A DNA stretch of 9,447 nucleotides. It comes from Alphaproteobacteria bacterium (GTDB taxonomy: Bacteria > Pseudomonadota > Alphaproteobacteria > Rhodospirillales > Rhodospirillaceae). Of this stretch, positions 1 through 7,181 are shown in pieces. Both the position numbers and the translations under genes were made by a program. Position 1 is the stretch's first letter. Each line of letters begins with the position of its first letter. A model generated the notes under the pieces. The model saw only the letters and a list, made by a program, of their open reading frames with translations. It ran no database searches and was not told the DNA's origin. Where the stretch lies: NCBI GenBank assembly GCA_015228695.1, contig JADGDA010000085.1:1-9447 (forward strand). The letters are read 5' to 3'.

Positions 1-1544
1 TCCTTGCCGGTGCAGAGGGTAAAGGTCGAGGGGTGGGTCGGGAGATCGGGCGGCTGCAGGCCGTGGCGGTTGCCGGAAAAGTCGTACAGCCGGTGCGCGA
101 TCCGCAGCTTGGAGGGAACGTCCTTGGCCATTCCCTGTTCGTCGATGGTGAGCGCGATCACCGCCGCGCCGAACTTGCGGGCGAGGGCGAGGCGTTCCCC
201 CGCCATGGTCTCGCCGTCCTCGAAGTTGATGGAGTTGATGATCGCCTTGCCGCCGTAAAGTTTCAGCGCCGCCTCGATCACCGGGGTCTCGGTGGAATCG
301 ATCACCAGGGGCGCGTTCACCGAGCCCCGCATGCGCCCGACCACCTCGATCATGTCGCCGATCTCGTCCCCCCCGACGAGGGCGGTGCTGAGGTCGATGG
401 TATGGGAGCCCTCCCGGACCTGCTCGCGGGCCATGGAAACAGCCCCGTCCCAGTCCTTGGCTTCCTGATACTGGCGGAATTTCTTCGACCCGTTGGCGTT
501 GCAGCGCTCTCCGATGGAGAGAAAGGCGTTCTCCTGGCGCAACGGGGTCTGGCCGTACAGGGACGCCACCGCCGGCACCCAATGCACCGAGCGCCTGACC
601 GGCGCGGGCCGTCCCTTGTCCCCGCCGACCCGGCGCAGCATGGCGTCCACCGCGGCGATGTGGTCGGGGGTGGTGCCGCAGCATCCGCCCGCCAGATTGA
701 TGCCGTCCTCGGACAGGAACCGCTCGTGCCAAGTCGCGAGATCGGCCGGGGCCAGGGGATAGCGGGTTTTGCCGTCCACCAGTTCGGGCAGGCCCGCGTT
801 CGGCTGCACGGAAATCAGCCGGGGCCAGTTCCGGCTCAGCCAGCGGACGTGCTCGGCCATCTCGTGGGGACCGGTGGCGCAGTTCAGCCCCATCATGTCC
901 GCGCCGAGGGACTCGATCACCGTCGCGGCGGCGGCGATGTCGGCGCCGACCAGAAGGGTGCCCGTGGTCTCCACCGTCACCTGGACGAAAATCGGAGTCG
1001 CCGCGCCGAGCTTGCTCCGCGCGCCCTTGGCCCCATTGACGGCGGCCTTGATCTGCAAAGGGTCCTGGCAGGTCTCGATCAGGATGGCGTCCACCCCTCC
1101 GGCGATCAGCCCCTCGCACTGGATCAGATATCCCGCCTCCAGGGTGTCGTAATCGATATGCCCGAGGCTGGGCAGCTTGGTGCCGGGGCCGACGCCGCCG
1201 AGGACGAACCGCTCGCGTCCGTCGCGGAAGGGCTCCATGGCCTCGCGCGCCACCTCGGCCGCGCGCTTGTTGAGGGCGAAGGCCCGGTCGGCGAGGTCGA
1301 ACTCCGCCAGGGTGACCGGCGAGCCGCCGAAGGTGTCGGTCTCGACGCAATCGGCTCCGGCCGCGAAATAGAGCCCGTGGATGTCGCGGATGACGTCGGG
1401 CCGGGACTCCACCAGAATCTCGGTGCAGTTCTCCCTTCCCTGGAAGTCCTGGTCCACGGACAGGTCCATGGCCTGGATCAGGGACCCCATGCCGCCATCG
1501 CACAGCAATACGCGCCGGGACAGATGATCGAGAATCAGGCTCAT
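1..1544 (-). CDS. metH: Cobalamin-dependent methionine synthase, N-terminal 514 residues (partial, 3' end outside window)
   Basis: MetH transfers a methyl group from 5-methyl-THF through cobalamin to homocysteine in the cytoplasm, making methionine. The reading frame is open from the ATG at 1544 to the left edge, with no stop. Residues about 10-305 form the homocysteine S-methyltransferase domain, starting LLCDGGMGS. It carries the three expected zinc-binding cysteines: C222 in GLNCATGP and C288-C289 in LAGGCCGTT. The pterin-binding domain begins near residue 343 with SIGERCNANGSKKF and continues through EGSHTIDLS, PLVIDSTE and FTLCTG at the edge. The SIGERCNANGSKKF form resembles the variant in many alphaproteobacteria and actinobacteria more than the E. 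coli form. The cobalamin-binding and activation domains would lie beyond the window, so a complete gene cannot be confirmed. The start overlaps the metF stop by four bases (ATGA), implying translational coupling. The family call is secure. Confidence 0.95.
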   Translation of the reverse strand, partial: MSLILDHLSRRVLLCDGGMGSLIQAMDLSVDQDFQGRENCTEILVESRPDVIRDIHGLYFAAGADCVETDTFGGSPVTLAEFDLADRAFALNKRAAEVAREAMEPFRDGRERFVLGGVGPGTKLPSLGHIDYDTLEAGYLIQCEGLIAGGVDAILIETCQDPLQIKAAVNGAKGARSKLGAATPIFVQVTVETTGTLLVGADIAAAATVIESLGADMMGLNCATGPHEMAEHVRWLSRNWPRLISVQPNAGLPELVDGKTRYPLAPADLATWHERFLSEDGINLAGGCCGTTPDHIAAVDAMLRRVGGDKGRPAPVRRSVHWVPAVASLYGQTPLRQENAFLSIGERCNANGSKKFRQYQEAKDWDGAVSMAREQVREGSHTIDLSTALVGGDEIGDMIEVVGRMRGSVNAPLVIDSTETPVIEAALKLYGGKAIINSINFEDGETMAGERLALARKFGAAVIALTIDEQGMAKDVPSKLRIAHRLYDFSGNRHGLQPPDLPTHPSTFTLCTGK

Positions 1545-2476
1545 CGGGAAACGCTCGCTTCGGTGGAATGGGGACGGACGCCGAGAATATGGCAAATGGC
1601 GAAGACCAAGTCCGCCCGGTTCAGGGTGTAGAAATGGAACTCGTTGATGCCGTCGGCGGCCAGGGCGCGGCACTGTTCGGCCGCGAGCGTCGCCGCCACC
1701 AGCCGGCGGGTATCCGGGTCCTCGTCCAGGCCCTCGAACAATTGCAGCATCCATGGGGGCACCGAAGCCCCGCACGCTTTCGAGAAGCGGATCACCGTGG
1801 CGACGTTGGTCACCGGGAGAATGCCCGGAACCACCGGCACCGAAATTCCCGCCGCCCGGACCCGGTCCATGAAGCGGCGGAAGGCGTCCACGTCGAAAAA
1901 ATACTGGCTGATGGCGCGGGTGGCCCCGGCGTCGATTTTGCGCTTCAGGTTGTCCAGGTCGAATTCCGGACTGGGAGCGTCGGGGTGGGTCTCGGGATAG
2001 GCGGCGACGCTGATTTCGAAATCGGCCACCTTCCGCAGGCCCTGGACCAGATCCACGGCATAGGCATAGCCGCCCGGATGGGGGCGGTATCCGTGCTCGC
2101 CCTCCGGCGGGTCTCCGCGCAGGGCGACGATGTGGCGGATTCCGGACTCCCAGTAATGGCGCGCGACCTCGTCCACCTCCTCGCGGGTGGAGCCGACGCA
2201 GGTGAGGTGGGCCGCCGGGGCGAGGGAGGTTTCCCGGCGGATGCGGACCACCGTGTCGTGGGTACGCTCGCGGGTGCCGCCGCCGGCGCCATAGGTCACC
2301 GAGACGAACTTGGGGGCCAGCGGCTCCAGACGGGCGATGCATTCCCAAAGCTGGGTCTGCATCTTCTCGGTCTTGGGGGGGAAGAACTCGAAGGATACCG
2401 ACACCGGATGGGGCAACAGCGTCGCGACCGGAAGACCCGTCGCCGTTTCGGTCCGTTTCCCCCGCGCCTCTTTCAC
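1541..2476 (-). CDS. metF: 5,10-methylenetetrahydrofolate reductase (GTG start, 311 aa)
   Basis: MetF reduces 5,10-methylene-THF to 5-methyl-THF using FAD and NADH, supplying the methyl donor for the MetH encoded just downstream. The protein shows the family signatures in order: SFEFFPPKT with catalytic Glu30, VSVTYGAGGGTRERT, HLTCVG, IVALRGDPP with the conserved Asp, AAYPETHP, ISQYFF, VPGILPV and a C-terminal EFHFYTLNRADL. Its length fits the usual 290-310 aa. I chose the GTG at 2476 because AGGAG lies seven bases upstream. An in-frame ATG at 2530 would add 18 residues (MAVVILAAVPGLIDRRRA) that no MetF needs, and it has no comparable ribosome-binding site. The stop overlaps the metH start, so the two form a coupled unit. 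The catalytic set is complete and I see nothing broken. Confidence 0.94.
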   Translation of the reverse strand: MKEARGKRTETATGLPVATLLPHPVSVSFEFFPPKTEKMQTQLWECIARLEPLAPKFVSVTYGAGGGTRERTHDTVVRIRRETSLAPAAHLTCVGSTREEVDEVARHYWESGIRHIVALRGDPPEGEHGYRPHPGGYAYAVDLVQGLRKVADFEISVAAYPETHPDAPSPEFDLDNLKRKIDAGATRAISQYFFDVDAFRRFMDRVRAAGISVPVVPGILPVTNVATVIRFSKACGASVPPWMLQLFEGLDEDPDTRRLVAATLAAEQCRALAADGINEFHFYTLNRADLVFAICHILGVRPHSTEASVSR

Positions 2477-2586
2477 CGCCCGTCTCCTGTCGATCAACCC
2501 CGGAACCGCCGCGAGTATAACGACAGCCACCCCCCGCCACCACTGCCGCGACGGGGTGGGGAAGGGATTTCCCGGGTCATGTCAAT
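2477..2586 (-). promoter_or_regulatory. Leader region of metF with a candidate -10 box
   Basis: This 110-base gap separates the AIPR gene stop from the metF start. On the minus strand a TATACT hexamer (plus positions 2514-2519) lies about 38 bases before the GTG and would serve as a -10 box. No good -35 is seen at 17 bases; the best hexamer is TGGTGG. A perfect TTGACA occurs at 2580-2585 but has no matching -10 at normal spacing. The region supports a separate metF-metH promoter only weakly. I found no recognisable SAM or SAH riboswitch pattern. Confidence 0.3.
2527..2559. repeat. Inverted repeat CCACCCC/GGGGTGG in the metF leader
   Basis: CCACCCC at 2527-2533 pairs with GGGGTGG at 2553-2559 across a 19-base loop. 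A short GGGATTTCCC palindrome follows at 2564-2573. The stem lies just after the AIPR stop on the minus strand but is not followed by a T-run, so it is not a standard intrinsic terminator. It may be an mRNA 3'-end structure or a dispersed extragenic repeat. Confidence 0.35.
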
Positions 2587-4287
2587 TCAGCCGGGGACGG
2601 GCACCTCGATGGCGATGGTTTTACCGTCGCGGAGTTTCTCCACAAGATCGGCCCGCCGAAAGGTAGCGGACAGTTTCTGGAGAGTTTGTGCGGTATCGCC
2701 GAATTCAGCCTCCAGTTCCGTGGCGATCCGGGTCAACGCGCGACGGAAATATTCCTCACCCTCGTTCTCAATCAGGCCGCGCGCCTGCGCAAAATTCTTA
2801 TGGGTCAGGCCGGGAAGGTCGGTTCCCAAACCCTCCAGCAGATACATGCCCATCAGCATTGCGATGAAGCGTGACCCGTACTGAAGAAAATCCGGCGCGC
2901 CCTCCGGCGGCCGTTTGCGCTTGTTCTCGGCAATCCGCAACAGCAGAACGGCGACCACCACCTGGGAGCCGTTTAGGTCCGTCGTGAAAATCAGGTCGTA
3001 GAACTTGCCGAAATGATCTTTGGAGGCGAAACGGGCGGAGTGGGGGCGATGGCGCCAAATGGCCAGCACCGCCTCCGCAGCCGTAGTGCTGGTAATGTCT
3101 GCCGTTGGGCTGGAGGCAGGGTCGAAGCGCTGACGCCGGTAGGTGAAGCCCAGCGGCTGAATGGAGTCGCTCAGGTTCTTCTGTCTGGCATCGTTGGAAC
3201 GCAAATCACGCAGGTCAACTGGGCTCTGGCTATTGGTTGCCTCGGTGATGCGCTGGACGGTCTCCTCGTCCTCTACCGGCAACTCGTAAATACGGACCAT
3301 GACCTGGGCGGAACCGATTTCCAGGCCGACCTCTTCCTGGATCTTCTGGATGGTCTTGGATGTCTGGCCGCCATTGACGATCTGCATGCCGGCGATCTGG
3401 ACGATCCAGTCCTTTTCCGTTAGGGCATTGTAGGCGAACTTGGTGCAGACGATGGTGATGCCGTTATTGTAGAAATAAAACTTCCCCCGCTGCTCCGGAT
3501 CTTTCAAGGTCGCTGCGATCTGCTCGTTGACCCGTACGGTGAGGCCCAGGTAGCGGCGGATATTACGGTCCAAGAGGACATCGCCATGCTCGTTAAACAG
3601 GCGGGCCAGTTCGGAAACGGACATACGCCCGACCATGGCGCGCATGAAGGCGTAATCCTCGACAAAGGCGCGACCAGTCAGTTGAACTTTGGTCTGTATG
3701 TCCTTCTTCTTTCGCAGCAGTCCGATCAATTCGCCTGGTCCGGCATATTCCCACTTGACCAGATTGCCCAACCCGGAATTGTCGATACGCAGTTGGCAGT
3801 CCGCATTCCACTTGAGGCCATTGTTGCACAGGACGACACGGACCAAAGGGATGTTGCCCTCCCGGATCAGGGATCGAATCTCTTCCACCCGCGTTTTCAG
3901 CCGGTCGTTGGCGGTATAGGGGGCTGCGGGGTTGAAGATGGTGCGGATCGCGTCGAACATCTTGACGAGGCCAGCTTCCGGGAACGTCCCGTCAGCGTCC
4001 ATCGTGCGCTTATATTTGCCCTGGATCAGCGTCACCTGGAACTCACCGTCGTCGGGTGCGCCGAAATAGACGGCGTCGATGCCGAAATCGCCACCCCCCT
4101 CGACCAGCCCGTCCATGGCCTCGTCGTCGTCAAACTCCATGAGAGTCTGAGCGACCAGGAAGACAAAGGCGGCCGATTTCAGCTTGTCGAGGTCGTTCCT
4201 GATCTTGATTTCGGTCTGGAGGCGCTCACCGACCTGACCGACCACACCTTCGACGCGCTGGTCGATCAGTTGGGCATCGATGCTCAT
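2587..4287 (-). CDS. AIPR family protein (abortive infection phage resistance), likely phage defence
   Basis: The 566-aa protein has the hallmark AIPR motifs YFYNNGITIV (residues 271-280), MQIVNGGQTSKTI (301-313) and ATNSQSPV (350-357). AIPR proteins are linked to abortive infection and anti-phage defence; their molecular mechanism is not settled as far as I know. Residues 64-93 read GGGDFGIDAVYF followed by LIQGKYK. This D71...Q89-x-K91 arrangement resembles the variant PD-(D/E)xK nuclease core of Mrr-like enzymes and suggests DNA or RNA cleavage (inference). I chose the ATG at 4287 because GGAG lies seven bases upstream; an ATG 21 bases earlier lacks such a site. Sampled lines of the gene are about 50-55% G+C against about 70% or more in flanking genes, suggesting horizontal acquisition. 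No methylase, helicase or integrase gene adjoins it, so it appears to be a stand-alone defence gene. The frame is intact. Confidence 0.88.
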   Translation of the reverse strand: MSIDAQLIDQRVEGVVGQVGERLQTEIKIRNDLDKLKSAAFVFLVAQTLMEFDDDEAMDGLVEGGGDFGIDAVYFGAPDDGEFQVTLIQGKYKRTMDADGTFPEAGLVKMFDAIRTIFNPAAPYTANDRLKTRVEEIRSLIREGNIPLVRVVLCNNGLKWNADCQLRIDNSGLGNLVKWEYAGPGELIGLLRKKKDIQTKVQLTGRAFVEDYAFMRAMVGRMSVSELARLFNEHGDVLLDRNIRRYLGLTVRVNEQIAATLKDPEQRGKFYFYNNGITIVCTKFAYNALTEKDWIVQIAGMQIVNGGQTSKTIQKIQEEVGLEIGSAQVMVRIYELPVEDEETVQRITEATNSQSPVDLRDLRSNDARQKNLSDSIQPLGFTYRRQRFDPASSPTADITSTTAAEAVLAIWRHRPHSARFASKDHFGKFYDLIFTTDLNGSQVVVAVLLLRIAENKRKRPPEGAPDFLQYGSRFIAMLMGMYLLEGLGTDLPGLTHKNFAQARGLIENEGEEYFRRALTRIATELEAEFGDTAQTLQKLSATFRRADLVEKLRDGKTIAIEVPVPG

Positions 4288-4302
4288 GTCGCATCTCCGT
4301 GT

Positions 4303-4323
4303 AAACAAGGAACCGGCTTGTTT
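4303..4323. promoter_or_regulatory. Perfect 7+7 inverted repeat just upstream of the AIPR gene
   Basis: AAACAAG at 4303-4309 and CTTGTTT at 4317-4323 are perfect inverted arms around a seven-base spacer. The site ends 15 bases before the AIPR start codon and about four bases before its GGAG. It could be an operator for a regulator or an mRNA hairpin controlling translation. No regulator gene is seen nearby. Confidence 0.4.
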
Positions 4324-4370
4324 TTTGTTCCCTCACCCAATTGCCCTGGCCGGCTTCCTCGCGCCCGGCC

Positions 4371-4634
4371 CTATTTTTCCTTCGCGGCCGGGGTGGAGCC
4401 GGGTTGGTCCGTGGGGATGGATTTCTCCATGGCCTCCGCCGCCTTGGCGGCCTCCTTGCGGCTGGCGTCCACGGCGCCCGCCGTCGCTGGCCGGGCCGCG
4501 TCGGCGGCGATGCCGCTGGCGTGGCGTCCGACCTCCATCGAGACGGACGAGGCCGGGGCGGTCGAGTTCTGTTGGGCCGACACCGACGTCGCGGCAACGA
4601 ACGAGATCACGAAACCCACGAAAAAAGTGCGCAT
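4371..4634 (-). CDS. Small exported protein of unknown function (87 aa)
   Basis: I do not recognise a family. The protein begins with a typical Sec signal peptide: MRT, a hydrophobic stretch FFVGFVISFVAA, then TSVSA before QQNS. Cleavage after Ala20 would release a mature periplasmic or secreted chain of about 67 residues. There is no lipobox cysteine. The mature part is rich in Ala, Ser, Thr and Pro, with one probable helix, SRKEAAKAAEAMEK, and a Lys-rich tail ending AAKEK, so it is probably largely disordered or a single amphipathic helix. I chose the ATG at 4634 because GGAG lies eight bases upstream and the signal peptide starts there. An ATG at 4718 would bury the signal behind 28 residues. 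It follows the PLP-enzyme gene by 76 bases and may be co-transcribed or use its own promoter. It could be a substrate or accessory of that cluster, but this is speculative. Confidence 0.72.
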   Translation of the reverse strand: MRTFFVGFVISFVAATSVSAQQNSTAPASSVSMEVGRHASGIAADAARPATAGAVDASRKEAAKAAEAMEKSIPTDQPGSTPAAKEK

Positions 4635-4710
4635 GTTTTTTCTCCTCGGCGGAGGATGCGTGAAGACCACGCTGGAACGAATATAGGTGGAGATGCCCCC
4701 TCCCGCCACA
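4635..4710 (-). promoter_or_regulatory. Gap upstream of the small exported protein with a candidate -10 box
   Basis: On the minus strand a TATATT hexamer (plus 4680-4685) lies about 46 bases before the ATG at 4634 and could be a -10 box. No good -35 is visible; the bases at the right distance are GC-rich. The signal is weak, and read-through from the PLP-enzyme gene is equally possible. Confidence 0.22.
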
Positions 4711-6087
4711 TCAATCAAGGGGGGGCGCCAGATGCGGGGGAACGTGATCGTGCCGGCACAGGTCGTCGAGACCCTCGCCGTCGCGGATCACCGAGAGCCC
4801 GCCGTCCCGATGCGTCAGGATCACCGGAGGGCGATACTCGATGAACTGCATCCATTGGGTGTTGTTGTAGGCTCCGGCGGGGTTGATCACCAGTCTGTCG
4901 CCGACCACGAGCGGGGGCAGGCGGACGCTTTGGCGGACCACGTCGATGTTCATGCACAGGGGGCCGTAAAGGACCGTCTCCTCCGGCTCGCCGGTTTTCG
5001 GCCGGGCCAGCTTGACCGGGTGATGGTACCACAGGGCGGTGAACAGGATGTTGATCCCGGCGTCGAGGATCGCCGCCCGCCGCCCGTCCGGCAACCGCTT
5101 GGTCCCGGTCACGGTCGCGATCAGGGATACGGCGTCGTCGACCACCGCCCGCCCGCTTTCCAGGATCAGGGTCGGGGGAGGGCGGCCGTCCAGGCCCTCC
5201 TTGAGGGCCGCACAGACTTCGGCGGCGTAATCGTCCACCTCCGGGACCGCCTGTTCGGGGGGCAGGTAGATCCCCTGGAGGGCATTCATCGACGGAAAGC
5301 CGCCCCCGATGTCGAGGGTATCGATTCCGGTGTGCCCGTCGGCTTCCGCCTCGGCGAGGAAGCGGCACATGAGCCGCGCCTGTTCCCCGTAGGCGCGGGG
5401 TTCGAGGATGAAGGTGCCGATGTGGCTGTGCAGCCCCGTCAGCCGCAGATGCCGGCTGCGCCGCACCCGCGCCGCCGCCTCGTGAGCCTGACCCGACTCC
5501 AGGTTGAATCCAAAGCGTGTCCACGGGTCCGTATAGCCGGTGTTGAAATTCAGCCGCAGCGTCACCGGCACGCATTCGCCCCGATCCCGCCCGATGGCCT
5601 CGATCAGGGACAACTCGTCCAGGTGGTCCACATGCAGACGGGCCTCCTCGGCGATGGCGCGCTCCAGGCTTTCGCGGGGCTTGTGCGGACCGTTGAAGAT
5701 GATCCGCCGGCCGGGAACGCCGAGGGAGCGCGCCTTCTCGTACTCGAAGCGCGACACCACCTCGGCCCACGACCCTTCCTGATGCAGGATGGAACAGAGG
5801 GCGCTGGTATAGTTGGTCTTGTACGACCAGCCATGGACCACCGTCCCCTCGTAACGGTTTTCGAAGGCTTGGCGGATTCGCCGCACATTCTCGCGCAGCC
5901 GCCGCTCGGAGGCGACGAACAGGGGAGAGCCATAAGCCGCCGCCAGATCCTCGATATCGTGGCCGTCGATGCGCGCCCGCTCCTGGTCGGGGGAAGCGTA
6001 GCGGCCGAACTTGTTGATGTCGTGGCGGTGCGGCTGGATGAAGGGCGGCTCCCATGCGTCGTCGTCGCCGCGATCCGAATCTTCCAT
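4711..6087 (-). CDS. Fold-type III PLP-dependent enzyme, diaminopimelate/ornithine decarboxylase superfamily
   Basis: The 458-aa protein follows the alanine-racemase-barrel decarboxylase pattern. GWSYKTNY places the PLP Schiff-base lysine at K90. GLHSHIGTF (residues 218-226) matches the HxHIGS motif, and DIGGGFP (259-265) is the phosphate-binding glycine loop. ESGRAVVDDA (310-319) matches the EPGR motif, YGPLCMNIDVV has catalytic-type Cys378, and NPAGAYNN (402-409) is the C-terminal GAY motif. LysA enzymes read GPxCExxD; here Met379 replaces the substrate-binding Glu, so the substrate is probably not meso-diaminopimelate (inference). It is cytoplasmic, with no signal peptide. The ATG at 6087 lies two bases after the ATP-grasp stop, with GGAAAG about ten bases upstream, so the two are co-translated. 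The context suggests it makes or trims an amine or amino acid used by the ligase. Superfamily is firm; reaction is unknown. Confidence 0.88.
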   Translation of the reverse strand: MEDSDRGDDDAWEPPFIQPHRHDINKFGRYASPDQERARIDGHDIEDLAAAYGSPLFVASERRLRENVRRIRQAFENRYEGTVVHGWSYKTNYTSALCSILHQEGSWAEVVSRFEYEKARSLGVPGRRIIFNGPHKPRESLERAIAEEARLHVDHLDELSLIEAIGRDRGECVPVTLRLNFNTGYTDPWTRFGFNLESGQAHEAAARVRRSRHLRLTGLHSHIGTFILEPRAYGEQARLMCRFLAEAEADGHTGIDTLDIGGGFPSMNALQGIYLPPEQAVPEVDDYAAEVCAALKEGLDGRPPPTLILESGRAVVDDAVSLIATVTGTKRLPDGRRAAILDAGINILFTALWYHHPVKLARPKTGEPEETVLYGPLCMNIDVVRQSVRLPPLVVGDRLVINPAGAYNNTQWMQFIEYRPPVILTHRDGGLSVIRDGEGLDDLCRHDHVPPHLAPPLD

Positions 6088-6089
6088 CG

Positions 6090-7181
6090 TCAGGGGTCTT
6101 TCCGGTTGCCGGAGCCGGTTCTGACGGCTCCATCGATCAGGATGGCCTCGAACTGGCCGAGGGGGACGATCACTTCCTCCGCGTAACGGATGAACAGGGT
6201 GCCCGGCCGTGGAGGTGGCGGGTCGAAGGCGGTCTCTCCGGCCAGGAGGCGCAGGACCATGGCGGGCAGGTTGCGGCCGACGCCGTGGCTGAGGTAGACC
6301 CAGGCGGGAAAGCGCGGATTGACCTCGATGAGGTAAAGAAGCCCGTCGTCGCCGCGCAGGGCCTCCACCTCCAGCGGCCCGCGCCAGTTCAACGCCCGGA
6401 CGATCCTGGACGCAAGCCGTTCCAGGTCGTCGTCGTCGATGGCGATTCCGGCCCAGGCCTTGCCTTTTTCCGTCAGCGCCTTCTTGCGCATCATCACCGG
6501 GGAGACCATGCCGCCCCGCCCGTCGCCAACGGCGACCAGATTGACCTCATAGCCCGGCACGAACTCCTGGGCCAGGACCGGATAGCCCCATTGGTCGGCG
6601 ATGCGGTGAAAGGCGGCCTTGGCCTCGGCCGGGTCATGAACGATGGCGGCGTCGTAGTAGATTCCCTTGACGACCAGCGGATAGGTCCAGCCGTCGTCCG
6701 TGCAGCGGTCGAAGAACGACGGGTCGGTCACCGGCCGGGTGTCGGGAACGGCGATGGACAGCCGGCGGCACAAGGCCGGAAGATTGTCCTTGGCCCGTCC
6801 CTTGATCTGCTCGCGGGTCGGAGCCAGCGTCCGCATGCCCAGGGAAAGGAGCCGGGTCTCGTTGTGGGCGAAATTGGTCAATTCGGCGTCGAGGCAGGGG
6901 ATGACGACGTCGATTCGTTCATTCTCCCGCACGCCGGTCAGCCGCTCGAACTGGGCGTCGGCGCCGGATGTCGGGTACGGCAACAGGTAGGCCGCGTCCA
7001 GCAACCCGTGGTGAAGGCCGGGGTCCAGCGCATCGTAGCCCAGCCCGATCAGGCGGCCGGCGAAATCCGGCAGGCCGCGCAGGCAACGCGCCACGGCCAA
7101 TCCCGGTCCGGGGTTGTCGGGCTTGGCGTTCATCCCGGTGAGAGCCACCGTCCATGTGCGCCAACCGGTGGGATCAGACAA
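6090..7181 (-). CDS. ATP-grasp domain ligase, carboxylate-amine ligase type (start uncertain)
   Basis: ATP-grasp enzymes activate a carboxylate as an acyl phosphate and join it to an amine or thiol. Numbered from the ATG at 7133, the protein has a Rossmann-like pre-grasp domain (TGMNAKPDNPGPGLAVARCL), the nucleotide lysine in PLVVKG (K156), AQEFVPGYEVN (188-198) for adenine and ribose contacts, PLEVEA (253-258), and the magnesium-binding EVNPRF (270-275). The active site looks complete. The start is not certain. The first beta strand, WTVALTG, lies upstream of the ATG at 7133. I therefore prefer the TTG at 7181, which gives 363 aa and overlaps the pqqD-like stop by eight bases; a GTG at 7148 is also possible. 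None has a strong ribosome-binding site, which fits translational coupling. Upstream lies a PqqD-family gene and downstream a PLP decarboxylase, so it is probably the central ligase of a small biosynthetic or peptide-modifying pathway. The substrate is unknown. Confidence 0.88.
   Translation of the reverse strand: MSDPTGWRTWTVALTGMNAKPDNPGPGLAVARCLRGLPDFAGRLIGLGYDALDPGLHHGLLDAAYLLPYPTSGADAQFERLTGVRENERIDVVIPCLDAELTNFAHNETRLLSLGMRTLAPTREQIKGRAKDNLPALCRRLSIAVPDTRPVTDPSFFDRCTDDGWTYPLVVKGIYYDAAIVHDPAEAKAAFHRIADQWGYPVLAQEFVPGYEVNLVAVGDGRGGMVSPVMMRKKALTEKGKAWAGIAIDDDDLERLASRIVRALNWRGPLEVEALRGDDGLLYLIEVNPRFPAWVYLSHGVGRNLPAMVLRLLAGETAFDPPPPRPGTLFIRYAEEVIVPLGQFEAILIDGAVRTGSGNRKDP

Noticed and set aside
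2477..2586. SAM or SAH riboswitch in front of metF
   Set aside because: Expected because such elements often control met genes, but I could not find the conserved cores in the leader.
33..2884. Long plus-strand open frames opposite metH and metF
   Set aside because: They are antisense shadows of GC-rich genes: their translations are rich in Arg, Gly and Ala without motifs, while the minus strand encodes clear MetH and MetF domains.
2577..4290. TCATGTC at both ends of the AIPR gene as a target-site duplication
   Set aside because: Seven bases at 2577-2583 and 4284-4290 match, but one copy spans the start codon, and a match this short is likely chance. No transposase or integrase gene is present.
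4348..4378. GGCCGG/CCGGCC stem followed by TTTTT on the plus strand
   Set aside because: It looks like an intrinsic terminator for plus-strand transcription, but there is no plus-strand gene upstream. On the minus strand, where the genes lie, no T-run follows the stem.
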